Positions 17,189-25,608 of a DNA stretch of 64,000 bases are shown here, piece after piece; the first letter of the stretch is position 1, and every line of letters begins with the position of its first letter. The position numbers and the translations under genes are program-made. Origin of the DNA: RGIG3159 sp034927685 (GTDB lineage: Bacteria; Bacillota; Clostridia; Oscillospirales; Oscillospiraceae); the NCBI GenBank assembly GCA_034927685.1, contig JAYFPO010000004.1, positions 1 through 64,000 of the forward strand. The letters are read 5' to 3'. The notes under the pieces were generated by a model. That model was not told the DNA's origin. It was given only the letters and a program-made list of their open reading frames with translations, and ran no database searches.

Positions 17189-18253
17189 TCAGCGGTCTAC
17201 ATAAGAGAAGCCGACAAATTTATCTACGTTATTCTTATTGATAATCAGCGCGCCGGTATCCACGAAGGACGGCGCCACGTTCAGGCCGGCGGCGGCGTCA
17301 TCCGCAGAGAAGGCGTTCTTTGCGCCGTGATTGTAATCGTAGCAGAACTTAACGCCATAGTAAACCTCGGTATACTGCTTGCCGGCAACCGTCGAATAGA
17401 TGTCGCCGTTCTGAATATACTCAAGCGTAGCAGAGTCGCGGTCTATTGAGATAACCTTGACGTCGTCGGATTTGCCAGCTTCCTTGATGGCTGTCACGGC
17501 GCCGACGGCCGAGACGGACTGACCACCGATCACAGCCGAAACGCCATCGTTCGCCAGCAGCGCCGCGCCGATCTTCGTCGCGGCAACCGCGGCATCGGAA
17601 GTATCGTCGATCTCGGATACGATCTTCATGTCAGGCCAATTTTCAATCTCTTCATGGATGCCATTCGTAATATCTTCAACGGAGGCGGAACCTGCGGATA
17701 GGTTGTTGGAATAAATGACGTTGCCCTTGCCGCCGGTAGCTTCAGCGGCCTGCTGCATCATGATTTTCCCGTATTCGACATAATCCGTACCCAGGAAGCA
17801 AAGACGGGCTGAATCCTTGACTCCGTCGACCGTCTGATAACATACAGGAATTCCTTTTTCCTTAGCCTGCTTTACATAGGGCTCATAAGCGTCCGGGAAA
17901 TTCGCTTGCATGACAATACCGGCACAGTTCGGGTCATTCAGTGCTGTCTCAATAACAGCGCACATGGCATCCACGTCAAGTCCGTCATCGCCAACAAACT
18001 TGGCGGTAACGCCCAGCTCGGCACATGCGTCCTCGAGTCCGGCCTTATGAGCCTGCCAGTATTCCAGGTTGGACAACGGGCAGATATAATAATATGTTTC
18101 GTTACTTTTCGCAGCAGCCGGCGCTGCTGTGCCGGTATCGGAGGAATTTGCAGCTGTGGTTTCTGTTTTTACGTTTTCGTTCCTGTCTCCGCAGCCGGTA
18201 AGCACGGTGGTCAGCATTAGAATGGACAGCAACAGTGCAATTAGTTTTTTCAT
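17189..18253 (-). CDS. Sugar ABC transporter substrate-binding lipoprotein
   Basis: About 354 residues: a signal peptide MKKLIALLLSILMLTTVLTGC with lipobox LTGC, a short linker, then a periplasmic-binding-protein core of the ribose/galactose class (ICPLSNLEYWQAHKAGLEDA, IVMQANFPDAYEP, KVISIDRDSATLEYIQNG). It is the first gene of the operon. The ATG at 18253 sits 8 bases after AAGGAG; an ATG two codons earlier overlaps the ribosome site. The ligand is unknown; the downstream amidohydrolase and NagB-like gene suggest an N-acylated or amino-sugar compound. Confidence 0.87.
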   Translation of the reverse strand: MKKLIALLLSILMLTTVLTGCGDRNENVKTETTAANSSDTGTAAPAAAKSNETYYYICPLSNLEYWQAHKAGLEDACAELGVTAKFVGDDGLDVDAMCAVIETALNDPNCAGIVMQANFPDAYEPYVKQAKEKGIPVCYQTVDGVKDSARLCFLGTDYVEYGKIMMQQAAEATGGKGNVIYSNNLSAGSASVEDITNGIHEEIENWPDMKIVSEIDDTSDAAVAATKIGAALLANDGVSAVIGGQSVSAVGAVTAIKEAGKSDDVKVISIDRDSATLEYIQNGDIYSTVAGKQYTEVYYGVKFCYDYNHGAKNAFSADDAAAGLNVAPSFVDTGALIINKNNVDKFVGFSYVDR

Positions 18254-18350
18254 TTTCATATCTCCTTGTTTCAATTTATTTTTACACACTCAGTGTAAAA
18301 TACTCAGTTGAGGCCAGTCAGGCAACACGCAGTCTTACGTTCGACTAAAA

Positions 18351-18386
18351 ACATAATATGATATTATGTATTAGAAAATAAAACAA
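18351..18386 (-). promoter_or_regulatory. ABC-operon promoter overlapped by a 19-bp palindromic operator
   Basis: The palindrome ACATAATATGATATTATGT (18351-18369) is symmetric apart from its central base. On the minus strand TTGTTT (18381-18386) and TATCAT (18358-18363) form a promoter with a 17-base spacer, and this -10 lies inside the palindrome. A near-identical site (14 of 16 bases) is found at 19115-19130 by the gntR gene, so the GntR protein is the likely repressor of both. Confidence 0.65.
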
Positions 18387-18397
18387 CTCCTCCTGCT

Positions 18398-19084
18398 CTA
18401 TTTTAAAAGCACCGCCTTAGAGCTCCGGGCATGCGCTACGATCGCTTCTTCGGCCCGTTCGGCGTCCATTTTAGCAATTGCGTCAAAAATTGCAAAATGT
18501 TCCGCATAGCAATCCTCCAGCATGGTGAAATACTTGCTGAACCGCTTCAGACATGCCTTGTTGATTTCCGCAATAGCCTCCAGGCAGGCCAGAAGAATGG
18601 GGTTATGTGCTGCTCTTGCCACCTGCACATGAAATTCATCGTCATACTGCATGATCCGCAGCATATCCCCCTCCGCAATGGCCCCTTTCAGATTCTGCAG
18701 CACGCTTCCCAAAATTGCAAGCTCCCGATCGGTCCGGCTCAGCGCGGCCAAATGCGCAGCGCCGCCTTCAATATACTCGCGGGCATTGTAAATAGCATTG
18801 ACGTCAATTTCCTCAAAATCAATGAGCTGATAAAGGGGTTTCATGAACAGTCCAAGATCTATGGCCTTGACAAAAGTACCGCGCCCCTGCTTGATATCCA
18901 GGAGCCCCATCATGCTGAGCTTCTTTAGCGCCTCTCGCACGGTGATCCGGCTGACATCAAACATCTCACACAGCGCCCCTTCAGGAGGAAGCTGATCCCC
19001 TGATTTATAGACACCGCTGATAATCTTGTCTTTCAGTTGTTCCATGACGTAATCGCACTTCGTCATCTGGTTTTTTGTTTCCAT
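18398..19084 (-). CDS. GntR-family (FadR/FCD) transcriptional regulator
   Basis: A 228-residue regulator: an N-terminal winged helix (LPPEGALCEMFDVSRITVREALKKL, read as two adjoining helices) at about residues 30-60, and a helical C-terminal FCD ligand domain with metal-binding residues in DDEFHVQVARAAHNP, CYAEHFAIF and AIVAHARSS. It lies directly upstream of the ABC/M20/NagB-like operon in the same direction. Paired palindromes in front of both units suggest it represses itself and the operon until the imported sugar or a derivative binds. Confidence 0.88.
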   Translation of the reverse strand: METKNQMTKCDYVMEQLKDKIISGVYKSGDQLPPEGALCEMFDVSRITVREALKKLSMMGLLDIKQGRGTFVKAIDLGLFMKPLYQLIDFEEIDVNAIYNAREYIEGGAAHLAALSRTDRELAILGSVLQNLKGAIAEGDMLRIMQYDDEFHVQVARAAHNPILLACLEAIAEINKACLKRFSKYFTMLEDCYAEHFAIFDAIAKMDAERAEEAIVAHARSSKAVLLK

Positions 19085-19114
19085 TATATTGGCACCGACG
19101 TTTCTATATTTTCT

Positions 19115-19130
19115 TCATATCATATGATGT
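19115..19130 (-). promoter_or_regulatory. Candidate GntR operator upstream of gntR
   Basis: The minus strand reads ACATCATATGATATGA, matching the site at the ABC-operon promoter at 14 of 16 bases, with the core palindrome ATCATATGAT. It lies 30 bases before the gntR start and just after the predicted transcription start, fitting autorepression. Confidence 0.6.
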
Positions 19131-19140
19131 TTATAAGCAT

Positions 19141-19169
19141 AAAATATGTCTTTTTATCTCAAATGTCAA
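19141..19169 (-). promoter_or_regulatory. Candidate gntR promoter
   Basis: TTGACA (19164-19169) and TATTTT (19141-19146) on the minus strand with a 17-base spacer. The operator at 19115-19130 follows at roughly +4 to +19. Confidence 0.6.
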
Positions 19170-19323
19170 TTGCTTTTGCAAAAATTCCAAGAAATTGTGA
19201 ATAGCCACATAAATTCTTTGTCTGTTTTGGCACATCCGCACAAATAGCCGCTGCGTGGGCGTTGTAATTACACGGCGCTTTCTCCAATTACCCGGCTGCC
19301 GGAGAACCTGGGAACTGCAGCAG

Positions 19324-19972
19324 CTATTTCGCCTTTAATATGCGCCGCGCTCCGTTCCGGAGCGCGGCGAGAGCCTCAGTTCCGAATTGCGTATCGGTAA
19401 TAAGCGTATACACATGCGCAAGCGGACAGATCTGGGAAAAGCCGGCCCGGCCGATCTTGGAATGGTCCGCAGTAACATTGACATTCTGCGCGCGTTCTGC
19501 CATCACACAGTCAAGCAGCGCCTCATCGGCGCGGTAGGTCGTGATGCCTTCCCCCTTACTGACGCCGTAGACAGACAGAAGTACATGATCAGCCTGATAC
19601 TTTGTGAGTTGCCCCTGCGCGTCGCCGCCATGGGTAAAGCCATACTGAATCGCCTCCCAGAAGAATCACGCGAAAAGGCGGTACGTCGCTCAATTCTGTC
19701 GCAATGGCAATTGAGCTGGTAACAATATTCACCTTTCTAGGCCGCTTGAGGGCACAGGCAATCTGCAGCGTTGTCGTTCCAGAATTGAGGAACAGTGTAT
19801 CTCCTTCGCAAATAAACCCAGTGGCGGCTGCGGCGATGGCCTGTTTCTACAACAGAAACAGAATTTTTATTTTGTTCGGCGCAGACCTTGTTTTTGCAAT
19901 GGCACCGCCTGTCACACGCTCGAGCATGTCCCCGCTTTCGAGCACATCAGTTTTCAGTTTTGATATTCCCAT
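19324..19972 (-). pseudogene. Decayed DeoR-family regulator
   Basis: The remaining frames spell the end of a DeoR wing (TDVLESGDMLERVTGGAI), then the sensor-domain segment GDTLFLNSGTTTLQIACAL, and finally the C-terminus VTADHSKIGRAGFSQICPL and VYTLITDTQFG. The pieces are in different frames with internal stops, and the DNA-binding helices at the N-terminus are missing. A normal DeoR protein is about 250 residues. It overlaps the end of the SIS-domain remnant, so a deletion probably fused two neighbouring genes. Confidence 0.7.
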
Positions 19973-20469
19973 CGAGGTCCTCCCTCTCTGCACACAGCCG
20001 CTCTCCGACTGTACCGCCTGGATGTTTCAGTGCAAACTGACGCTCCTGATACCCGGTTTCTTCAATCGGCGCGGCCTGTAGCGCGTGAATGATCACACAG
20101 CGCTGTGCTGTTGGTTATACCCTGACTGTTGTATTTGTCGGTTTCCCGATTCACATATTGTTTTATTGCGACATCTGTCTGTTTGGCACGCGGATATTCC
20201 ATATTTTCCGTGATTGTGATGGTTTTCACATATTCGGCTGGGGAGATGAATCTAGCCGGTCATTCAATGCCGCACATCAGATGGGCAAAATGCTTGCAGA
20301 GAATACCGGAATGACCACAGCCTGCCGCGCCAATCCGCGGCGCGGCAGCCAGTAAAACGACCGCTCTACCGAAGATTGCTTCATCAAAATAGTTTTTCAT
20401 TTCCTGAATACAGGGCGCCAGGATATTGTAGACCTCCTTGGCTACGCGAACGGATTTTTTGTTCATCAC
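19947..20469 (-). pseudogene. Decayed SIS-domain phosphosugar isomerase
   Basis: The start (MNKKSVRVAKEVYNILAP) and the SIS-fold strand GAAGCGHSGILCKHFAHLM are intact and then stop. Further along, in other frames, ITENMEYPRAKQTDVAI, YVNRETDKYNSQG, EETGYQERQFALKHPGG and TVGERL follow the order expected for a SIS protein, but the middle of the domain is missing. Frameshifts and at least one deletion make this inactive. Confidence 0.7.
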
Positions 20470-20733
20470 ACTGTCTCCTTCAGTAGCATGATTTTATTTA
20501 CTATATCGATGATAATATTCTCCTTAAAAAATTCAATGAAAATATGATTGGCTTTTTCGCAAAGCGTTCACAAAATTAGAAATAGAACTCAAAATAAGCA
20601 TAAAATCGCCTGATTTCTTATGAAATCAGGCGATTTTATGGAAGTCATAGACAAATCATATGCTTTTGTTTGTGCGCAGTGCAACAAGCTCTCATACGGC
20701 GAGCTACTCCGACTTTATATGCCAAATTGCGCA
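20470..20733. other. Intergenic region past the LarA-type gene
   Basis: Contains A/T-rich sequence and the strong hairpin at 20601-20638; I see no gene. Confidence 0.5.
20601..20638 (-). terminator. Intrinsic terminator of the uronate catabolic operon
   Basis: A 17-bp perfect stem (TAAAATCGCCTGATTTC and its complement) with a 4-base loop TTAT, nearly 100 bases past the stop of the LarA-type gene. The A/T outer stem gives a T-rich end on both strands. Confidence 0.85.
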
Positions 20734-22005
20734 TTAGAATTTTTCTTGATTGACCCAAAGACCCAGCGCCGGATTCGGGATGAAGTATATTTCTTCGCGG
20801 TCCACGGTATTGTACCCGTATTGCAGCTTGCTTGGATTATATTTTGCAGCCTGCTCATCGTAGCTTGCGCTCTGGAAGCCCACCCCTGCAATTTCTTCCT
20901 GTGAGATGTCTTTCACTGCATAGGTGATCGAAAACCGTCCGTCGGATGAGCCATGGATTAGATGCGCAGCCGCGCCCATATTATCCCGCAGATCCTGGTT
21001 TTCCGGTTTGTTAAACGCTTCCAAAGTTTGCAGACGTCCGCGGTATCCGTATTTCCGGATGAGTTTGTCCACCTGCGCATCTTCACCGAACTTCATAACT
21101 CCCGGTGCCAGTATGATCAGTTCTCCGCCGTCAGCCATTGCCATCCTGGTCCGGTAGACCGCTTTGTTGCCCAGCCAGGTGCTCTTAAATTCGTCCGGAT
21201 TCAAGTACACCACGCACTTTTTCAGTCCGTGCTCGACAAAGTCAATGTTCTTTTCCTGTGCCAGCTTGACCGCCTCGGTCAGGCAATTGCGCCCTTCCCC
21301 GATGAACAGGCCGTGCGTATGGATCGTATTGCCCGTCGCTGTTGTGACAGTCAGGACGAACAGGATTGGACGATCCCGCAAAAAATGCTCCATTCCATAG
21401 TCGAACAGCTTCCGCACCGGCGTATGATCCTTCCCCATCATGCGTTCCATGCCGTAGACAGCCCCGACCATGTGGCTCTTGTTAATCATTTCGCTGCCGC
21501 CCACGCCCACGAACAAATTCTTTGCATGGTTCGACATTCCAATCACTTCATGCGGCACTACCTGCCCCGGAGAGATGATCAAATCATATTTTTGATCCAT
21601 GACCCGCCGGTTGATCTCCACTGCAATCGAATCTTGCCAGAGGCCCTCTGTGATTTCTTCCAGATAAGACGCGGGGATCTCTCCCAGCTTTACTACGTCA
21701 TGCCGCCAGTCGTGTACCAGCATTTTTTCATAGGGAATATCGCCAAACATGGCGCCCCACTGCGTCTTGGATACCGGTTCATGCGTACCGAGCGCAGGCA
21801 AAATGTCCACATTTACACCGGCGTCTGTCAACGTATGGTAATACACGTTGGTAATGAAGCCCGCGTTTGAATGGTACCTTGTGAAATCCGGCGGGAGGAT
21901 CAAGACATTCATGAGATTGCGTCCATCCAGTGACTGCAGCAGCGCGGCAACGATCTCTTCTTTCGACAGTCCCTGCCCTGCGTTTGCCTGTCTGAAAATA
22001 TCCAT
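20734..22005 (-). CDS. LarA-family nickel-dependent hydroxyacid racemase/epimerase, possible D-gluconate/D-mannonate 2-epimerase
   Basis: A 423-residue LarA homologue. Residues equivalent to those that hold the nickel-pincer cofactor in lactate racemase are present with the right spacing: a His in ALGTHEPVSK, the His in VVPHEVIG, ten residues later the Lys in NHAKN that bonds the cofactor, and 16 residues on the His in INKSH. LarA enzymes invert an alpha-hydroxyacid carbon; characterised homologues include a gluconate 2-epimerase. Next to an SDR mannonate oxidoreductase, gnd and a sugar kinase, D-mannonate to D-gluconate is the likely reaction. GGAG stands 6 bases before the ATG. No larB/C/E genes are in the window. 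Confidence 0.8.
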   Translation of the reverse strand: MDIFRQANAGQGLSKEEIVAALLQSLDGRNLMNVLILPPDFTRYHSNAGFITNVYYHTLTDAGVNVDILPALGTHEPVSKTQWGAMFGDIPYEKMLVHDWRHDVVKLGEIPASYLEEITEGLWQDSIAVEINRRVMDQKYDLIISPGQVVPHEVIGMSNHAKNLFVGVGGSEMINKSHMVGAVYGMERMMGKDHTPVRKLFDYGMEHFLRDRPILFVLTVTTATGNTIHTHGLFIGEGRNCLTEAVKLAQEKNIDFVEHGLKKCVVYLNPDEFKSTWLGNKAVYRTRMAMADGGELIILAPGVMKFGEDAQVDKLIRKYGYRGRLQTLEAFNKPENQDLRDNMGAAAHLIHGSSDGRFSITYAVKDISQEEIAGVGFQSASYDEQAAKYNPSKLQYGYNTVDREEIYFIPNPALGLWVNQEKF

Positions 22006-22006
22006 C

Positions 22007-22855
22007 TTACACTCCACTGTATGCGCTGAAGCCGCCGTCAATCGGAACCACCACACCGGTGATAAAGGAAGCAGCATCATTGTTCAAAAGGAACAGCACT
22101 GCACCGATCAGCTCATCCGCTTCGCCGAAACGGCCCATCGGGGTCGCTGCGAGAATCTTTCCGGTTCTGGCAGTCGGTGTGCCATCTGCATTCCACAGCA
22201 GCGCCGCATTTTGCTTCGTGGAGAAAAATCCGGGCGCGACCGCATTCACGCGGATGCCGGCCTTGCTGAAATGCACGGCCAGCCACTGTGTGAAGTTGGA
22301 GATCGCAGCTTTTGCGCCGGAATATGCTGGAATCTTCGTCAGCGGCGTATAGGCGTTCATCGAGGAAATATTCAAAATATTGCAGCCCTCGCGGCCAATC
22401 ATGTCCTTTGCAAATGTCTGCGTCGGCACTAAGGTTCCAATAAAGTTCAGGTTGAACACAAACTCCACACTTTTTTGTTCCAGATCGAAGAAGGACTTGG
22501 TGTCGGTGTCCAGATCGCCAAGCTCAAAATATTCCTTGTCGGTGGTGGCTCTGGGGCTGTTGCCGCCTGCACCGTTCAGCAGAATATCGCAGGGACCAAA
22601 ATCCGCAAGCACGGCCTGATGGCAGGCTTCCGTGCTTTCTTTTTCCAGAACATTGCACTGATATGCTTTGGCGCTGCCGCCGTCGGCAGCGATCTCATCC
22701 GCGACCTTCTTCGCGGCCGCTTCATTCAAATCGAGAACCGCCACCTTTGCACCGGCAGAAGCCAGTGCCTTGGAGAACATCCCGCACAGCACACCGCCTG
22801 CACCGGTGACGACCGCAACTTTGCCAGTCAGATTTGTATTCAATGGAAGATTCAT
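22007..22855 (-). CDS. SDR-family D-mannonate oxidoreductase (fructuronate reductase)
   Basis: A 282-residue short-chain dehydrogenase: NAD(P) loop VVTGAGGVLCGMF near residue 15, LLNGAGGNSPRA around 95, catalytic Ser-Tyr-Lys in NISSMNAYTPLTKIPAYSGAK, and the C-terminal VVPIDGGFSAYSGV typical of the Firmicute YjmF/UxuB-type enzymes that reduce D-fructuronate to D-mannonate. The ATG at 22855 is preferred because AAAGGA precedes it by 8 bases. It ends two bases before the LarA-type start, so the two products are made together. Confidence 0.83.
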   Translation of the reverse strand: MNLPLNTNLTGKVAVVTGAGGVLCGMFSKALASAGAKVAVLDLNEAAAKKVADEIAADGGSAKAYQCNVLEKESTEACHQAVLADFGPCDILLNGAGGNSPRATTDKEYFELGDLDTDTKSFFDLEQKSVEFVFNLNFIGTLVPTQTFAKDMIGREGCNILNISSMNAYTPLTKIPAYSGAKAAISNFTQWLAVHFSKAGIRVNAVAPGFFSTKQNAALLWNADGTPTARTGKILAATPMGRFGEADELIGAVLFLLNNDAASFITGVVVPIDGGFSAYSGV

Positions 22856-22938
22856 TTTTAACATCCTTTCGTTTCAAAAATCATATCGTTGCTTCGGGCA
22901 TGGGAGGAATCGGAAAAACAAATTGTTGTGTTTTTATG

Positions 22939-24390
22939 TTATGCGTTATAGGTCGTCGCAGCGGTGTTGCCGCCATGTCCGGTCCAATTGGTGTGGAAAA
23001 ACTGGCCTCTCGGGCTGTCGAGACGCTCATAGGTATGCGCCCCGAAGTAGTCCCGCTGCGCCTGTAAAAGGTTCGCGGGCAGATGCTCACAGGTATAGCC
23101 GTCAAACCATGTCAGCGCCGAGGTCATGGCCGGAGCCGGGACGCCGGAAGTAATGGCAGTTGCCGCCACCGTACGCCATGCCGGTACGAGCTTCTCGATG
23201 GTCTCCTTGAAATACGGATCGAGGATCAGGTTTTCCAGTTCCGGGTTCCGGTCATAGGCTTCCTTGATCTTGCCGAGGAAGGTCGAACGGATGATACAGC
23301 CGCCGCGCCACATCAGTGCGATGCCGCCGTAATTGAGGTTCCATCCATAGTTTTTGGCTGCCGACCGCATCAGCGTGTAGCCCTGTGCATAGGACACGAT
23401 CTTAGACGCCAGCAGTGCCTGCCGGATCTGCTCGATCAGTGCCTTCTTATCTCCGGCATAGGGTAGCGCTGTTTTGGTAAATATCTTGCTGGCTTCCACG
23501 CGTTCGCCTTTCATCGCGGACAGGCAGCGGGCAAACACAGCCTCGCCGATCAGTGTCAGCGGCACGCCCTCGTCCAAAGCGGCAATGCCGGTCCATTTAC
23601 CGGTGCCCTTTTGGCCGGCAGTATCCAGAATATGATCGACGATCGGTTCGCTGTCAGTGTCCTTGTAGGCCAGAATGTCGCGCGTGATCTCAATCAGATA
23701 GCTGCTCAGCTCGCCCTTGTTCCATTCGGCAAAGACGTCGTGCATTTCGTCTGCGCTCATACCCAGCACGTCCCGCATCATCTGATAGGCTTCACAGATC
23801 AGCTGCATATCGCCGTATTCGATGCCGTTATGTACCATTTTGACAAAATGGCCCGCGCCGTTTTCGCCCACCCAGTCACAGCAGGGCGTGCCGTCCTCGA
23901 CCTTCGCGCAGATCGCCTGGAAAATTGGCTTGACCAGCGGCCATGCCGCGTTGCTGCCGCCTGGCATCATGCTCGGGCCGTTCAGCGCGCCTTCTTCGCC
24001 GCCGGACACGCCGGTGCCGACATAGAGAAATCCCTTGCTCTCCGCATACGCTGTCCGGCGCATGGTGTCGGGGAAGTGACTGTTGCCGCCGTCGATAATG
24101 ACATCGCCCGGCTCGAATACCGCCAGTAGCTGTTCAATCAAATCATCCACTGCCTGTCCGGCCTTGACCATCATGAAGACCTTGCGCGGTTTTTGCAGAT
24201 TGTCCGCCAATTCCTGCAGGCTGTAAGTTCCAATGATGTTTTTTCCGGCTGCGCGACCGGTCACAAAATTGTCTACTTTGGCAGTCGTGCGGTTGAAGAC
24301 GGCCACGGTGAAGCCCTTGGACTCCATATTCATGACCAGGTTTTCACCCATCACTGCCAGACCGATCAGTCCGATATCTGCTTTTTTCAT
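22939..24390 (-). CDS. gnd: 6-phosphogluconate dehydrogenase, decarboxylating
   Basis: A 483-residue Gnd of normal length. Dinucleotide-binding motif IGLIGLAVMGENL at the start, substrate signature VGENGAGHFVKMVHNGIEYGD, IDGGNSHFPDT, and the C-terminal tail with FFHTNWTGHGG that reaches the partner subunit. It converts 6-phosphogluconate to ribulose 5-phosphate, CO2 and reduced NADP. GGAG lies 6 bases before the ATG at 24390, 11 bases after the kinase stop. Its place inside a uronate operon is unusual and suggests that gluconate is an intermediate there. Confidence 0.95.
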   Translation of the reverse strand: MKKADIGLIGLAVMGENLVMNMESKGFTVAVFNRTTAKVDNFVTGRAAGKNIIGTYSLQELADNLQKPRKVFMMVKAGQAVDDLIEQLLAVFEPGDVIIDGGNSHFPDTMRRTAYAESKGFLYVGTGVSGGEEGALNGPSMMPGGSNAAWPLVKPIFQAICAKVEDGTPCCDWVGENGAGHFVKMVHNGIEYGDMQLICEAYQMMRDVLGMSADEMHDVFAEWNKGELSSYLIEITRDILAYKDTDSEPIVDHILDTAGQKGTGKWTGIAALDEGVPLTLIGEAVFARCLSAMKGERVEASKIFTKTALPYAGDKKALIEQIRQALLASKIVSYAQGYTLMRSAAKNYGWNLNYGGIALMWRGGCIIRSTFLGKIKEAYDRNPELENLILDPYFKETIEKLVPAWRTVAATAITSGVPAPAMTSALTWFDGYTCEHLPANLLQAQRDYFGAHTYERLDSPRGQFFHTNWTGHGGNTAATTYNA

Positions 24391-24401
24391 CTTATTCTCC
24401 T

Positions 24402-25481
24402 TTATCGCTGTACCCGGGCGTTCCCGGCGTAGATATCCCAAACCTGTTTTTCATCCGCAGGCTCGGCGTAATCGTTCAGACTGGTGGTGGCCAATACGCC
24501 GGTCGCCCAGCCGAACTGGATCCACTTTTCCGGCTCCCAGCCCTTCAGGATGCCATACAGCAAACCGCCGGTAAAGCCGTCGCCGCCGCCAATACGGTCC
24601 ATCACCGGAATGGGTCTGGGCTCTTCCACAAACCATTCGCCGTCCGCCAGCATCAACGCACCCCAGAGATGCTCGTTTGCACTGGCAACCTGCCGCAGCG
24701 TGGTCGCAAAGACCTTCGCGTTAGAATACTTTTTCTGCACCTGAGAAATCATGCCCTTGAAGCTCTCGATTTTTCCGGCAATATCTTTCCCTCCTGCTTC
24801 CGGACCTTTGAAACCCAGGCACAGCTGAAAGTCTTCCTCGTTGCCGACCAGTACGTCCGCACAGGATGCAATCTGGTGGAACGCGTCCGCAAGCTCCGCT
24901 TCGCGGCCTGCCCAGAAGGACGCCCGGTAATTGAGGTCGAAGGAAACAAGGGTTCCGTACTGCTTTGCGGCCTTTGCCAATTCCAGACAGCACTTGGTCG
25001 TCTGCTCGCTCATTGCGGCGATTAGGCCGGAAATATGCAGAATGCCGGCGCCCTCCTCGCCAAAGATGCGGGGAATGTCAAAGTCGGAAATATCCAGTGT
25101 CCGGCCCACCTCGCCCGCACGGTCATTCCAAACCCGCGGTGCGCGCATGCCATAACCGGAATCGGCGATGTTGAACTGGTGACGATAGCCCCACGGACCG
25201 CCCTGCGGAAGAGATCGCCCTTCATAGGCGATGTTTCGGGCACGCAGTTGGCTCTGGATAAACTGCGCAATGGGACTGCCCTGCACAAATTTGGTCAGAG
25301 CAAGGCAAGGCTTGCCCAGCGAGGATGTAACGTTTAGAACGTTTGTCTCCGCGCTGGTCGCCTGCATGTAAAAATGCGTACTGCTTTGCACCGCCATGCG
25401 GTCATCCGGCGTAATGCGCACGCCCATGCTCGTGGGACACGCAATCGCATATTTCACTGGGCCGCGAACTTGTAAATGCAT
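24402..25481 (-). CDS. PfkB-family sugar/sugar-acid kinase
   Basis: A 359-residue ribokinase-fold kinase. The C-terminal signature reads MDRIGGGDGFTGGLLYG, with the anion hole and catalytic Asp, and LVGNEEDFQLCLG matches the family's ATP-side motif. The GGGD form resembles 2-keto-3-deoxygluconate kinases (KdgK). Within this operon it could phosphorylate KDG (classical route) or D-gluconate (if the LarA enzyme makes gluconate). AAGGAG precedes the ATG by 7 bases. The family is certain, the substrate is not. Confidence 0.82.
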   Translation of the reverse strand: MHLQVRGPVKYAIACPTSMGVRITPDDRMAVQSSTHFYMQATSAETNVLNVTSSLGKPCLALTKFVQGSPIAQFIQSQLRARNIAYEGRSLPQGGPWGYRHQFNIADSGYGMRAPRVWNDRAGEVGRTLDISDFDIPRIFGEEGAGILHISGLIAAMSEQTTKCCLELAKAAKQYGTLVSFDLNYRASFWAGREAELADAFHQIASCADVLVGNEEDFQLCLGFKGPEAGGKDIAGKIESFKGMISQVQKKYSNAKVFATTLRQVASANEHLWGALMLADGEWFVEEPRPIPVMDRIGGGDGFTGGLLYGILKGWEPEKWIQFGWATGVLATTSLNDYAEPADEKQVWDIYAGNARVQR

Positions 25482-25608
25482 ATGAATACTCCTTTAAAAT
25501 AAATGTTGATAGCATTAGACGGTATATCCAATTGGGGAACCACAATGTCACCCTGAAACAGCAGTGCTCAAAGCCATATGCTGCGTTTATTTGGCGCTGG
25601 TTTTGAAA

